A stretch of DNA of 32,774 nucleotides from a virus: IMG/VR virus record IMGVR_UViG_3300046820_000137, positions 1 through 32,774 of that record; one strand, written 5' to 3'. Position numbers and translations under genes: made by a program. The notes under the pieces are model-generated. The model was not told where the DNA came from. It saw nothing but the letters and a program-made list of their open reading frames with translations, and ran no database searches. Of the stretch, positions 7,321 to 15,629 are shown piece by piece. Each line of letters begins with the position of its first letter. The first letter of the stretch is position 1.

Positions 7321-8898
7321 ATGGCTGAAATTTATAATAGCAACTCCAACTTAAAAGCAGCTGGAGTTCAAGTACAATTCACTCAAGAGAACATTCAAGA
7401 GTTTATCAAATGTTCTCAAGATCCAATTTACTTTATTGAAAACTATTGCTACATCGTAACTTTGGACTTTGGTCTTAAGTTATTTAAACTATACGATTGC
7501 CAAAAGAAAAAAGTTGATATCATCCATAACAATCGTCGTGTGATTCTTATGGAAGGTCGTCAGCAAGGTAAGACTACTACATCTGCTGCTTACATTCTTT
7601 GGTATACTCTGTTCCAACCAAACAAAACTGTAGCTATTCTTGCCAACAAGAAAGACGCTGCACGTGAAGTTTTGGATCGTTACCAAACCATGTACGAAAT
7701 GCTTCCAAAGTGGATGCAACAAGGTGTTCTTACTTGGAACAAAGGTGACATCGAATTAGAGAATGGCTCTAAGGTATTCACAGCTGCGACTGGTAAATCT
7801 GGTATTCGTGGTAAGTCTGTAAACTTACTATACGTTGACGAAGCTGCGATCATCCCAAACAACGTGGCTGAAGAATTCTTCACTTCTGTTTACCCAACTA
7901 TTTCTGCTGGTCAGACCACTAAGATTCTACTGTCTTCAACTCCACTAGGTTACAACCACTTCTGGAAGTTTTGGACTGACGCTGAAAAGGGTCGTAACGG
8001 ATTCGTTCCACTGTTCATTCCTTACTGGGAGATTCCAGGTCGTGATGAAGCATGGGCAGCAGAACAGAAAGCAGCGCTGGGTGAATTGAAGTTCACACAG
8101 GAAGTTTTATGTAACTTCTTGGGTTCTTCTCTGACTCTAGTTCGTGCCGACTGTATTGCTAAGATGAGTCCAGAAGCTATCATTCACCAGAAAGAAGGTC
8201 TGGACATTTATGTCGAGCCGCAAGCTAATCATACTTACTGCTTAATTGCAGACATTGCAAAGGGTGTAGGTGGAGATTACTCTGCATTCCAAGTTATCGA
8301 CATAACGGAAATCCCCTACAGGATTGTAGCCAAATACAGAAATAACGAGATCAGTCCACTGTTGTATCCTAACATCATCTACAAGGTTGGAACTGATTAT
8401 AATAATGCGTGGGTTTTATTGGAAATAAATATATCTGAGCAAGTAGCCCACATTCTATATTCTGAGATGGAATATGAAAACATATTGTTCGTAACACGCC
8501 ATGCACTAGGACAAACAGTTTCTGGTGGTTTTGGTGGTGGTAAGACCCAATTGGGTGTGAACACTGATAAGAAAATTAAACGAATCGGTTGTCACAACTT
8601 TAAAGCACTTGTCGAAGAAAACAAGTTGCTAGTGCAAGACGCTGATACGATCTCTGAAATTTCTACATTTATTGAGAAAAAAGGATCGTACGAAGCGGAC
8701 GAAGGATATCATGACGATTTAGTTATGCCACTAGTTCTATTTGGATGGTTAACAACAAATTCTTACTTTAAAGACCTTAATAACATAAATCTAAGGAAGG
8801 TCATGTACGAAAAGCAGATGCTAGCTATTGAGGAAGAACTGACCCCATTCGGATTCTATGATGATGGCGGTCCAGAAAAACCTCCCTTAAACTTCTAG
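7321..8898 (+). CDS. 17: Large terminase subunit gp17
   Basis: 525 residues. This is the DNA-packaging motor ATPase and headful nuclease. Walker A is GRQQGKTT at residues 79-86, Walker B LLYVDEA at 169-175, and the coupling motif LLSSTP at 203-208. The C-terminal RNase H-like nuclease supplies acidic residues D311 (CLIADIAKG), E368 (VLLEIN) and D465/D466 (YHDDLV). Length is somewhat below T4 gp17 (610). The usual partner, small terminase gp16, is not encoded immediately upstream. A UAG stop is followed by a 75-base gap holding a late-promoter-like motif and a hairpin before gene 18. Confidence 0.93.
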   Translation: MAEIYNSNSNLKAAGVQVQFTQENIQEFIKCSQDPIYFIENYCYIVTLDFGLKLFKLYDCQKKKVDIIHNNRRVILMEGRQQGKTTTSAAYILWYTLFQPNKTVAILANKKDAAREVLDRYQTMYEMLPKWMQQGVLTWNKGDIELENGSKVFTAATGKSGIRGKSVNLLYVDEAAIIPNNVAEEFFTSVYPTISAGQTTKILLSSTPLGYNHFWKFWTDAEKGRNGFVPLFIPYWEIPGRDEAWAAEQKAALGELKFTQEVLCNFLGSSLTLVRADCIAKMSPEAIIHQKEGLDIYVEPQANHTYCLIADIAKGVGGDYSAFQVIDITEIPYRIVAKYRNNEISPLLYPNIIYKVGTDYNNAWVLLEINISEQVAHILYSEMEYENILFVTRHALGQTVSGGFGGGKTQLGVNTDKKIKRIGCHNFKALVEENKLLVQDADTISEISTFIEKKGSYEADEGYHDDLVMPLVLFGWLTTNSYFKDLNNINLRKVMYEKQMLAIEEELTPFGFYDDGGPEKPPLNF

Positions 8899-8911
8899 AA
8901 ATCGTGAAAAA

Positions 8912-8919
8912 ACTAAATA
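8912..8919 (+). promoter_or_regulatory. Late-promoter-like motif upstream of gene 18
   Basis: ACTAAATA matches six of eight positions of the T4-type late -10 element TATAAATA. It lies in the gap before the sheath gene, leaving a leader of roughly 50 bases. It would be recognised by host core polymerase with gp55. The match is imperfect. Confidence 0.5.
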
Positions 8920-8924
8920 AAATG

Positions 8925-8942
8925 TAGACATGAAATTGTCTA
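8925..8942 (+). other. Leader hairpin before gene 18
   Basis: TAGACA and TGTCTA form a 6-bp stem around a 6-base loop (TGAAAT). It lies between the putative late promoter and the strong Shine-Dalgarno AAGGAGAATTA. No T-run follows, so it is not an obvious terminator; it could stabilise the 5' end of an abundant mRNA. Confidence 0.45.
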
Positions 8943-8973
8943 AAGGTAAAACTTATTAACAAGGAGAATTACA

Positions 8974-11187
8974 ATGCCGTTTCAATTATCTCCAGGCGTT
9001 GCAGTCGTAGAAAAAGATTTCAGTTCTATCGTTCCAGCCGTTTCTAGTTCTGTTGGTGCTTTCGCTGGTGCATTCCAGTGGGGTCCAGTTATGGAACCAG
9101 TTACAGTTAGTTCTGAGAATGAATTAGTTCGTCGTTTTGGTAAACCAAATGACAGCAACTTTGACTCTTTCTTTACAGCAGCAAACTTCCTATCTTATAC
9201 AAATAACCTACTGTTGGTTCGTGCAGACGCTGGACACTTGAATGCGGTTGCTTCTACAACAGGTGGTGTGACCGCAGTTGCTGTAGGTACAGCAGGTTCT
9301 GGTTACGTTTCTACTGCTCTTGCCCCAGCAGTCACTTTCAGCGCTCCAGACGTTGATGGTGGCACTACTGCTACTGGTACTGCAGTTCTTTCTGGTGGCG
9401 CTGTTACAGCTATCGTTGTAGCTGGTAACATGACTGGTTACACTGAAGCCACAATCACTATCACTCCTGCATCTGGTGACACTGGCTCTGGCGCTACTGC
9501 TACTGCTTCGTTCACCAATGGTGCAATCAGTGGTGTTACTATCACTAATGGTGGCAGTGGTTACAAAGCAACTCCAACTGTTACTATTTCTGGTAACGGT
9601 AACGGTGCTGTTGTTAACTCTGTGACTTTAGGTACATCTACTATCACTGGTGTTAATATCGTTCAAGCTGGTTCTGGATACACTTCTGCTCCGTCAGTAA
9701 CTATCGCAGCACCTCCAACTGGTACAGTTGCTACTGCTACTGCAACTATTGCTACTGGTACTGGTATCAAGATCAAGAACGGTGAAGATTATCTGTTGCA
9801 ATACGCTAACGGTGCTGGTATCGTTGGTGAGTTTGCTGCTAAGTATCCAGGTAGACTAGGTAACTCTTTATTCGTTACTATGGCAGACTCTGCCAGATAT
9901 AGTAATTGGACAGTGACTATCAACGGTGCAGAAATTAACTGCGCTAAAGAATTTGACGCTGCTCCTGGTACATCAACATACGCTGCATCAAATTCTTCAA
10001 CTAACGACGAACTTCACATCATCGTTTTTGACCGTGATGGTGGTGTCACTGGTGTTGCTGGTTCTATCCTAGAAAAATTTGCTTTCGTTTCTAAGGCTGC
10101 TGATGCTAAGAAACCAGACGGCACAAACAATTACTACAAGGACGTTATCAACTCTCGTTCTGAGTGGATCTGGTGGATGGATCACACAACATCTGTCGGA
10201 CAGCAAGGCGTTGCATGGGGATCTCCAGCCGCAAACAATGCATTCAAGAGCATGAACGCTGCAGTAAACCGTAACTTTAGCGGTGGTGCTGACGATTATT
10301 CATTGACTGATGGCGAGAAAACCAGTGCGTTTAGCTTGTTCGAAAACTCAGAAGCATACGATATTAGCTTGATCCTTTTAGGTAAGGCTTCTACTACTGT
10401 TGCTAACTCTGTTATCAGCAATGTTGTAGAAAATCGTTTAGATTGCGTAGCTTTCATCTCTCCACAAAGCAGCGGTGGCGCTCCAATCGTTGGTGCTACA
10501 TCAACAGAGCAGAATGCTATTATTGCATACCGCAATGCGTTACCAAGCACTTCATACGCTGTGCTTGACTCTGGTTACAAATACCAATACGATCGCTACA
10601 ATGACAAGTACCGTTATGTTCCACTGAACGGCGACGTTGCTGGTCTGTGTGCTCGTACTGACTACACTAACGACCCATGGTTCTCTCCAGGTGGTCTGAA
10701 TCGTGGTCAAATCAAGAATGTTGTTCGTTTGGCATTCAACCCAACTAAAGCACAACGTGACGAACTTTACAAGAACGGTGTTAACCCAGTTGTTACTTTC
10801 CCAGGAGAAGGTACTGTTCTGTTCGGCGACAAGACTCTGATGGCTCGTCCTTCTGCGTTCGATCGTATCAACGTGCGTCGCTTGTTTATCGTTCTTGAGA
10901 AATCAATTGCTACTGCTGCTAAGTTTCAGTTGTTCGAATTCAACGACAGCTTCACTCGTGCACAGTTCAAGAACTTGGTAGAACCATTCTTGCGTGATGT
11001 ACAAGGTCGCCGTGGTATCACTGATTTCCGTGTTAAGTGCGATGAGTCTAACAACACTGGCGAAGTTATCGATCGCAATGAATTCATTGCTGATATCTTC
11101 ATCAAGCCAAATCGTTCTATCAACTTTATCACTCTTAACTTCGTTGCTGCTCGTTCTGCTATTAACTTCGCAGAAATCGGTGCGTAA
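8974..11187 (+). CDS. 18: Contractile tail sheath protein gp18
   Basis: 737 residues, with a strong Shine-Dalgarno (AAGGAGAATTA). The N-terminus (FQLSPGVAVVEKDFSSIVPA, then VGAFAGAFQWGPV and LVRRFGKP) is the phage sheath signature. The C-terminus (LMARPSAFDRINVRRLFIVL, then GRRGITDFRVKCDESNN and NFITLNFVAAR) is the conserved sheath core that mediates subunit linkage. Residues 97-262 are an insertion of four repeats of about 40 residues with GSGYVSTALAPAVTF, MTGYTEATITI, GSGYKATPTVTI and GSGYTSAPSVTI. Sheath insertions usually sit on the outer surface. T4 gp18 is 659 residues, so the extra length is about the size of part of this insertion. Gene 19 follows with its own late-promoter-like element. 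Confidence 0.93.
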   Translation: MPFQLSPGVAVVEKDFSSIVPAVSSSVGAFAGAFQWGPVMEPVTVSSENELVRRFGKPNDSNFDSFFTAANFLSYTNNLLLVRADAGHLNAVASTTGGVTAVAVGTAGSGYVSTALAPAVTFSAPDVDGGTTATGTAVLSGGAVTAIVVAGNMTGYTEATITITPASGDTGSGATATASFTNGAISGVTITNGGSGYKATPTVTISGNGNGAVVNSVTLGTSTITGVNIVQAGSGYTSAPSVTIAAPPTGTVATATATIATGTGIKIKNGEDYLLQYANGAGIVGEFAAKYPGRLGNSLFVTMADSARYSNWTVTINGAEINCAKEFDAAPGTSTYAASNSSTNDELHIIVFDRDGGVTGVAGSILEKFAFVSKAADAKKPDGTNNYYKDVINSRSEWIWWMDHTTSVGQQGVAWGSPAANNAFKSMNAAVNRNFSGGADDYSLTDGEKTSAFSLFENSEAYDISLILLGKASTTVANSVISNVVENRLDCVAFISPQSSGGAPIVGATSTEQNAIIAYRNALPSTSYAVLDSGYKYQYDRYNDKYRYVPLNGDVAGLCARTDYTNDPWFSPGGLNRGQIKNVVRLAFNPTKAQRDELYKNGVNPVVTFPGEGTVLFGDKTLMARPSAFDRINVRRLFIVLEKSIATAAKFQLFEFNDSFTRAQFKNLVEPFLRDVQGRRGITDFRVKCDESNNTGEVIDRNEFIADIFIKPNRSINFITLNFVAARSAINFAEIGA
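9262..9759 (+). repeat. Four GSGY-type beta repeats inside tail sheath
   Basis: Residues 97-140, 142-182, 183-223 and 224-262 of gp18 share the plan V..V.V...GSGY....P.VT(I/F) plus a Gly/Ala/Thr spacer. The second copy is the most degenerate (MTGY). The type is shared with gp14. Confidence 0.8.
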
Positions 11188-11193
11188 TTAGGG

Positions 11194-11201
11194 AATAAAT
11201 A
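11194..11201 (+). promoter_or_regulatory. Late promoter upstream of gene 19
   Basis: AATAAATA matches seven of eight bases of the T4-type late element TATAAATA. It lies 23 bases before the tube gene ATG, which also has a strong AAAGGAGAATTAA ribosome binding site. Confidence 0.6.
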
Positions 11202-11223
11202 AGAAAGAACAAAGGAGAATTAA

Positions 11224-11811
11224 ATGGCAAATATTGCTGATTTTAAAGCGCAAATGATTGGTGGCGGTGCACGCCCTAATCAATTCCGTGTTGAATTAAC
11301 ATTCCCGTCTTACGTTACATTGGGTGTTGTTGCTGGACAACGTGCACAGTTTCTGTGTAAAGCTGCTCAGTTACCAGCATCCACTGTAGAGAACATCCCA
11401 GTTCTCTATCGTGGTCGCCCTGTTAACTTTGCTGGTGAGCGCACATTCCAACCATGGACTATTTCAATCTATAACGATACTTCTTTTGGTATTCGTAATG
11501 CATTGGAACAGTGGCAATCTGGTGTACAGAATTACAACGCCACTACAGGTCGTACTAATCCACGTGATTACCAAGTTGACTTGAACGTGCACCAGTTAGA
11601 TCGTAACGGTGCTACAATCAAATCATACAAATTCGTGGATGCTTACCCAACTAGCATCTCTGCAGTTGGTTTAGATTTTGAATCCCAAAACGCTATTGAA
11701 ATGTTTGATGTTGAGTTTACTTTTAACTTCTTCACATCGAACACTGGGGCTGCTGCTGGTTTCGGAGTTAATGTTTCTGTTGACACTCCAATCGGTACAT
11801 TCCCTCTATAA
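11224..11811 (+). CDS. 19: Tail tube protein gp19
   Basis: 195 residues. The sequence MANIADFKAQMIGGGARPNQ, then FRVELTFP, followed by AAQLPASTVENIPVLYRGRP and ERTFQPWTISIYND, is typical of T4-type tail tube protein, which stacks as hexamers inside the sheath. T4 gp19 is 163 residues, so this one is slightly longer. Strong Shine-Dalgarno AAAGGAGAATTAA, nearly identical to that of gene 18, consistent with high late expression. Followed by the portal gene after 20 bases. Confidence 0.9.
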   Translation: MANIADFKAQMIGGGARPNQFRVELTFPSYVTLGVVAGQRAQFLCKAAQLPASTVENIPVLYRGRPVNFAGERTFQPWTISIYNDTSFGIRNALEQWQSGVQNYNATTGRTNPRDYQVDLNVHQLDRNGATIKSYKFVDAYPTSISAVGLDFESQNAIEMFDVEFTFNFFTSNTGAAAGFGVNVSVDTPIGTFPL

Positions 11812-11831
11812 TAAACTAGGGCTATTACATT

Positions 11832-13493
11832 ATGCAACTATTTGGCTTTGAAATAAAGCGTAAAAAAGAACAGGACTTGCCGAGCGTAATACCTCCAAGT
11901 CCTGTTGAGTCAGGCGCAACCGTAATAAACACTGGTGTTAATGCTGGTGGTTATTACGGTGCAGTCCTAGACATCGAAGGTACGATTAAGACTGAAAACG
12001 ATCTTATTCGTAGATATCGTGAAGTCTCTCAATACTCTGACTGCGATGGTGCAATCGAAGACATTGTCAACGAAGCAATCGTAGCAGACGAAGATAGACG
12101 TTGCATTGAAATCAAATTAGATGATGTCAAAGTTTCTTCTAATATTAAAAACAAAATAAAAGAAGAATTTGATAATATCCTACGCACTTTAAAATTTGAT
12201 GAAAGAGCACATGAAATCTTCCGTACATGGTACATCGATGGAAGATTGTATTATCAAATTCTTATTGACGAAAATAATGTTAAGGGTGGTATCGTAGAAC
12301 TACGTTACATTGACCCACGTAAGATTCGTCGTATTAAAAATATCAAAAAAGAAAAGACTCCACAAGGAGTTGAAGTTGTTAAAGAGATTGATGAGTACTA
12401 TCTTTATAACGACAAAGGAATCACTGAGCAATCTACAAATGGTGTTAAATTAGCACTTGATTCTATAGTGTATGCTCCTTCTGGTTATGTAGACCAGAAC
12501 ACTGGCATGATGATGTCTTATTTACATAAGGCTATCAAACCAGTCAACCAATTAAAGATGATCGAAGACGCATTGGTCATCTATCGCATTAGCCGTGCAC
12601 CAGAACGTCGTATTTTCTACGTTGATGTTGGTAACTTACCTAAGCTAAAAGCTGAGCAGTATGTTTCTGATATCATGAACAAGTTCCGTAACAAGATTGT
12701 TTACGATGCAACTACTGGTGAAACACGTGATGATCGTCGCCATCTTTCTATGATGGAAGACTTCTGGATGCCTCGTCGTGAAGGTGGTAAGGGTACTGAG
12801 ATTACTACACTTCCAGGTGGACAGAACCTTGGCGAGATTCAAGACATCGAATACTTCCAAGGAAAACTTTACCATGCCCTGAATGTGCCTGTTTCTCGTT
12901 TACAACCACAACAAGGATTCAGCATTGGTCGTTCACAAGAAATTTCTCGTGACGAAGTTAAGTTTAACAAGTTTATTGTTAGACTCCGTAAAAAGTTTAG
13001 CGTATTATTTTCTGAAGCACTAAGAGTTCAACTCATTGCTAAAAATATTATTTCTGCTGATGAGTGGGAAGATATTAGATATAGATTAAAGTATGACTAC
13101 TTAGAAGACAATCACTTCTCTGAGTTGAAAGATCAAGAGATTTTAATGCAAAGATTGAATTCGTTACAAACAGTTGATCCGTTCGTAGGAAAATATTATT
13201 CACAAGCATGGGTTAAGCGAAACATTCTCCGTCAGGATGATGAAGAACTTGAACAAATCGCTTCTGAGATTGAAGATGAACGTGAATTACAGATGGCGCA
13301 AGCAGAGCAACAAGGACAACTTCAAGTGGCTATGCAGCAACCAATGATGGACGCACAAGCTGCACAGCAGCAAGAGGCACCGCAAGATGAACCAGCACCT
13401 GATCAACAGGACGCTGGTGCTGATGAACAACAAGATGAAGAACAATCTAAAGGCAAAGTGACCAAGTTAAAAACTGGCACATGGCCAAATTAA
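11832..13493 (+). CDS. 20: Portal vertex protein gp20
   Basis: 553 residues. It contains TENDLIRRYREVSQYSDCDG, AIEDIVNEAIV, GRLYYQILIDE, VELRYIDPRKIRRIKNIKKE, YIYAPSGY-like VYAPSGYVD, and PGGQNLGEIQDIEYFQGKLY followed by LNVPVSRL, all conserved blocks of the T4-type portal. The dodecameric portal nucleates head assembly and forms the DNA channel engaged by gp17. The last 60 residues are very rich in Gln, Glu, Asp and Ala (QQ-rich tail), probably disordered. T4 gp20 is 524 residues. The Shine-Dalgarno is weak (CTAGGGC). Confidence 0.93.
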   Translation: MQLFGFEIKRKKEQDLPSVIPPSPVESGATVINTGVNAGGYYGAVLDIEGTIKTENDLIRRYREVSQYSDCDGAIEDIVNEAIVADEDRRCIEIKLDDVKVSSNIKNKIKEEFDNILRTLKFDERAHEIFRTWYIDGRLYYQILIDENNVKGGIVELRYIDPRKIRRIKNIKKEKTPQGVEVVKEIDEYYLYNDKGITEQSTNGVKLALDSIVYAPSGYVDQNTGMMMSYLHKAIKPVNQLKMIEDALVIYRISRAPERRIFYVDVGNLPKLKAEQYVSDIMNKFRNKIVYDATTGETRDDRRHLSMMEDFWMPRREGGKGTEITTLPGGQNLGEIQDIEYFQGKLYHALNVPVSRLQPQQGFSIGRSQEISRDEVKFNKFIVRLRKKFSVLFSEALRVQLIAKNIISADEWEDIRYRLKYDYLEDNHFSELKDQEILMQRLNSLQTVDPFVGKYYSQAWVKRNILRQDDEELEQIASEIEDERELQMAQAEQQGQLQVAMQQPMMDAQAAQQQEAPQDEPAPDQQDAGADEQQDEEQSKGKVTKLKTGTWPN

Positions 13494-13505
13494 TAGGAGA
13501 ATTAT

Positions 13506-13697
13506 ATGAGCCAAACTACGACCGAATTAATCTACGCTATTAGCCAAGGCGATGCCGTAGAAACAGAAAGAGCATTTTCAGCTGCTATGGCTGAGAAGCT
13601 AGCACCAATGATTGATGCAAGAAGAATCGAAGTTGCACAATCTATGTTCAATCAAGCTGAAGAACAATCCGTAGAAGAAACACCTTCTGAAGAGTGA
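13506..13697 (+). CDS. 67: Prohead core protein gp67
   Basis: 63 residues with an excellent Shine-Dalgarno (TAGGAGAATTAT). ELIYAISQGDAVETERAFSA, then AMAEKLAPMIDARRIEVA, matches the helical part of T4 gp67 (ELIxAI..xD...AR..F..AMA....LI...KI.IA), and the position directly after gene 20 is the same. The C-terminus is acidic (EEQSVEETPSEE), shorter than T4's long acidic tail. gp67 is a minor component of the prohead core, digested by gp21 during maturation. Confidence 0.75.
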   Translation: MSQTTTELIYAISQGDAVETERAFSAAMAEKLAPMIDARRIEVAQSMFNQAEEQSVEETPSEE

Positions 13698-13706
13698 TAT
13701 CAATTA

Positions 13707-14252
13707 ATGTTGTATACACAGTTTTTAAAATCTATCACTAAGTCTGGTGTCGTTGAGAGCACCAGATCTTTCAATCATCTTATCGAAAAGACACAGGATG
13801 ATAAGATTTTAATTGATGACGAAGAAACTAACTTTGCAACTATTGAAGAAGCAAGAAAATATATCAAACAAGAATATATTTCCAAACAGTTAGAAGAACA
13901 AGTATCAAAAGAATTATACGAAGAAATTTCTGAGCATAAGATTGCGAACATAATTAAAGAATATCACGACATCAAAGTAACAGATACTCTTATCGAATCA
14001 TACATCCAACTTGCTTCTTCACATATTTTTAGCGTAGATCCAGTTGTACAAGATATTAGAAAATTAAACAAATTAGATAACTTGGTAGATGGTAAGATTC
14101 ACTATGTGTTAGAAGATGAATCTATTGTAGCGATTAGTGAGCAGACTCAAAGTAAGCTAAATAATTTGTTGAGCGAGCAAACAGAAATTATCGAGTATAT
14201 GAGAGAAAGTAAACAAAACTTCTTTCATGTGCTTGAACGAATAGAGGAATAA
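13707..14252 (+). CDS. Probable prohead core protein at the gene 68 position
   Basis: 181 residues, highly charged, predicted mostly helical. It contains KILIDDEETNFATIEEARKY, SKELYEEISEHKIANIIKEY followed by HDIKVTDTLIESYIQLAS, and ends EIIEYMRESKQNF. I recall similar proteins between genes 67 and 21 in cyanophage-like T4 genomes, where T4 itself has gene 68 (141 residues, core protein). Direct similarity to T4 gp68 is not evident to me, so I leave the symbol blank. Role in the prohead core is inferred from position. Confidence 0.6.
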   Translation: MLYTQFLKSITKSGVVESTRSFNHLIEKTQDDKILIDDEETNFATIEEARKYIKQEYISKQLEEQVSKELYEEISEHKIANIIKEYHDIKVTDTLIESYIQLASSHIFSVDPVVQDIRKLNKLDNLVDGKIHYVLEDESIVAISEQTQSKLNNLLSEQTEIIEYMRESKQNFFHVLERIEE

Positions 14253-14254
14253 AG

Positions 14255-14929
14255 ATGGCTGTCACTACGACAATTCTTAAAAACACAAACAACGAAACAA
14301 TCGTTAAAATTGCTGGTACAGATGGCAGCGCAACTATTAATTTGGAAACAGATTTAGTTGCTGCTACACAAGCGTTCACTGGAGTGACTGCTGAAGAACT
14401 AGCAGATGCCCAAGATGATTATGATGGTGCTTATGGAGTGTTGGAAGAGGTGTTTTCACAAATGGAGGAACAGCAAGGTTATCCATGGGGTCTAACAGTG
14501 CCAGTGGGCTGGTACACCATTGACGAGATTCAAAGACTTGCTCCAGGTACAATTCCAAATCCAGGTGCACTGGTACCAGCATCACAGACTTTGAAAAATT
14601 CATGGCTTTATCTGCAAGAATGTTTGAGCACTGTATCGAAAGTTAACATTGCTGGCGTTCAGTGGGTTGGCTTGCAAGATGCTGCAATCACTATCACTAG
14701 AAACTCTGTTAATGTTTTAACACTTCCAGGTGGCGGTGCAGACTACTTAGAGTTTGCTGCTGGTAATGGTTTCGTTGACACAGTAGAGAACACCAGAGAT
14801 ATCGATGTTACCATTGCAGGTGCCGAAGCACAGTGTTATCTAATTTTACGTAAAGTTGGTGGATACTCTACTAAGGTTGAGACAGCAGTGTTTGGACCAT
14901 ACGACAATCAATCTGTAGTAGGGAGCTAA
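14255..14929 (+). CDS. Hypothetical virion-associated protein between core genes
   Basis: 224 residues. The beta-rich N-terminus (AVTTTILKNTNNETIVKIAG, then TDGSATINLETDL) and C-terminus (GVQWVGLQDAAITITRNSVN, then VLTLPGG and DIDVTIAGAEAQCYLILRKV with GGYSTKVE) recall a conserved protein found just before gene 21 in T4-like aquatic phages. Residues about 45-125 are a more acidic, aromatic segment (EELADAQDDYDGAYGVLEEV, then GWYTIDEIQRLAPG). No enzymatic motif is visible. It is probably a head-associated or structural protein; the function is not known to me. Confidence 0.6.
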   Translation: MAVTTTILKNTNNETIVKIAGTDGSATINLETDLVAATQAFTGVTAEELADAQDDYDGAYGVLEEVFSQMEEQQGYPWGLTVPVGWYTIDEIQRLAPGTIPNPGALVPASQTLKNSWLYLQECLSTVSKVNIAGVQWVGLQDAAITITRNSVNVLTLPGGGADYLEFAAGNGFVDTVENTRDIDVTIAGAEAQCYLILRKVGGYSTKVETAVFGPYDNQSVVGS

Positions 14930-14932
14930 ATA
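14925..14932 (+). promoter_or_regulatory. Weak late-promoter-like motif at the start of gene 21
   Basis: GCTAAATA carries the TAAATA core, but it overlaps the stop codon of the previous gene and ends two bases before the ATG of gene 21. A GGGAG Shine-Dalgarno also overlaps it. The coding overlap makes a chance match quite possible. Confidence 0.25.
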
Positions 14933-14933
14933 A

Positions 14934-15587
14934 ATGAAACTCATTAGAGAAGTAACAGAATCTGTTAAACTTGTAACCGAGAATAAACTCGGCAAGGGTA
15001 AAGATTATTTCATTGAAGGTATCTTCCTTCAATCAGAATTAAAAAATCGTAACGGACGTATGTATCCAGAATCAGTTATGGATAACGAAGTCAAGCGTTA
15101 CGTGAAAGAGTATGTTGAAAAGAATCGTGCTTATGGTGAACTCGGTCACCCAGATACACCAAGCATTAATCTTCATCTTGTTTCGCATATGATTACATCA
15201 TTGCGCAAAGAAGGAACTAACTATATCGGTAGAGCAAAGATTTTAGAAACTCCAAACGGTATGATCGCACGTGGTCTGCTTGATGGTGGTGCTAATCTTG
15301 GAGTATCTTCAAGAGCACTCGGTTCTCTTAAATCTAACAACGAAGGTGTTCAAATTGTTCAAGACGACTTTATGTTGTCTACGGCAGCTGACATCGTCGC
15401 CGATCCTTCTGCGCCAGATGCATTCGTTAGAGGTATTATGGAGAATAAAGAGTGGGTATTTGTTGATGGAAAGTTTGTGGAAAAACATATTGAGGAAGTC
15501 AAAGCTGTTATACAGAAAACTTCTTCCCGTAATTTAGAGGAAGCAAAGATGCGTGCTTTCCAGAATTTCCTGAGTAAAATCAGATAA
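14934..15587 (+). CDS. 21: Prohead core protease gp21
   Basis: 217 residues. This serine protease cleaves core and capsid proteins during head maturation. FIEGIFLQSELKNRNGRMYP, AYGELGHPDTPSINL with H72, and LGVSSRALGS with S125/S126 are the conserved blocks of the T4-type prohead protease family, supplying the catalytic His and Ser. The length matches T4 gp21 (212). It is followed by a perfect TATAAATA late promoter and the scaffold gene. Confidence 0.92.
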   Translation: MKLIREVTESVKLVTENKLGKGKDYFIEGIFLQSELKNRNGRMYPESVMDNEVKRYVKEYVEKNRAYGELGHPDTPSINLHLVSHMITSLRKEGTNYIGRAKILETPNGMIARGLLDGGANLGVSSRALGSLKSNNEGVQIVQDDFMLSTAADIVADPSAPDAFVRGIMENKEWVFVDGKFVEKHIEEVKAVIQKTSSRNLEEAKMRAFQNFLSKIR

Positions 15588-15589
15588 AT

Positions 15590-15597
15590 TATAAATA
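15590..15597 (+). promoter_or_regulatory. Late promoter (perfect TATAAATA) for genes 22-23
   Basis: An exact TATAAATA lies in the 42-base gap between genes 21 and 22, 32 bases before the ATG of gene 22. This is the T4 late consensus used by gp55-directed RNA polymerase. It probably drives scaffold and major capsid synthesis through to the terminator at 17948. Confidence 0.8.
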
Positions 15598-15629
15598 ATT
15601 TAATAGAACTATCCAGTTAGGAGAAGACG

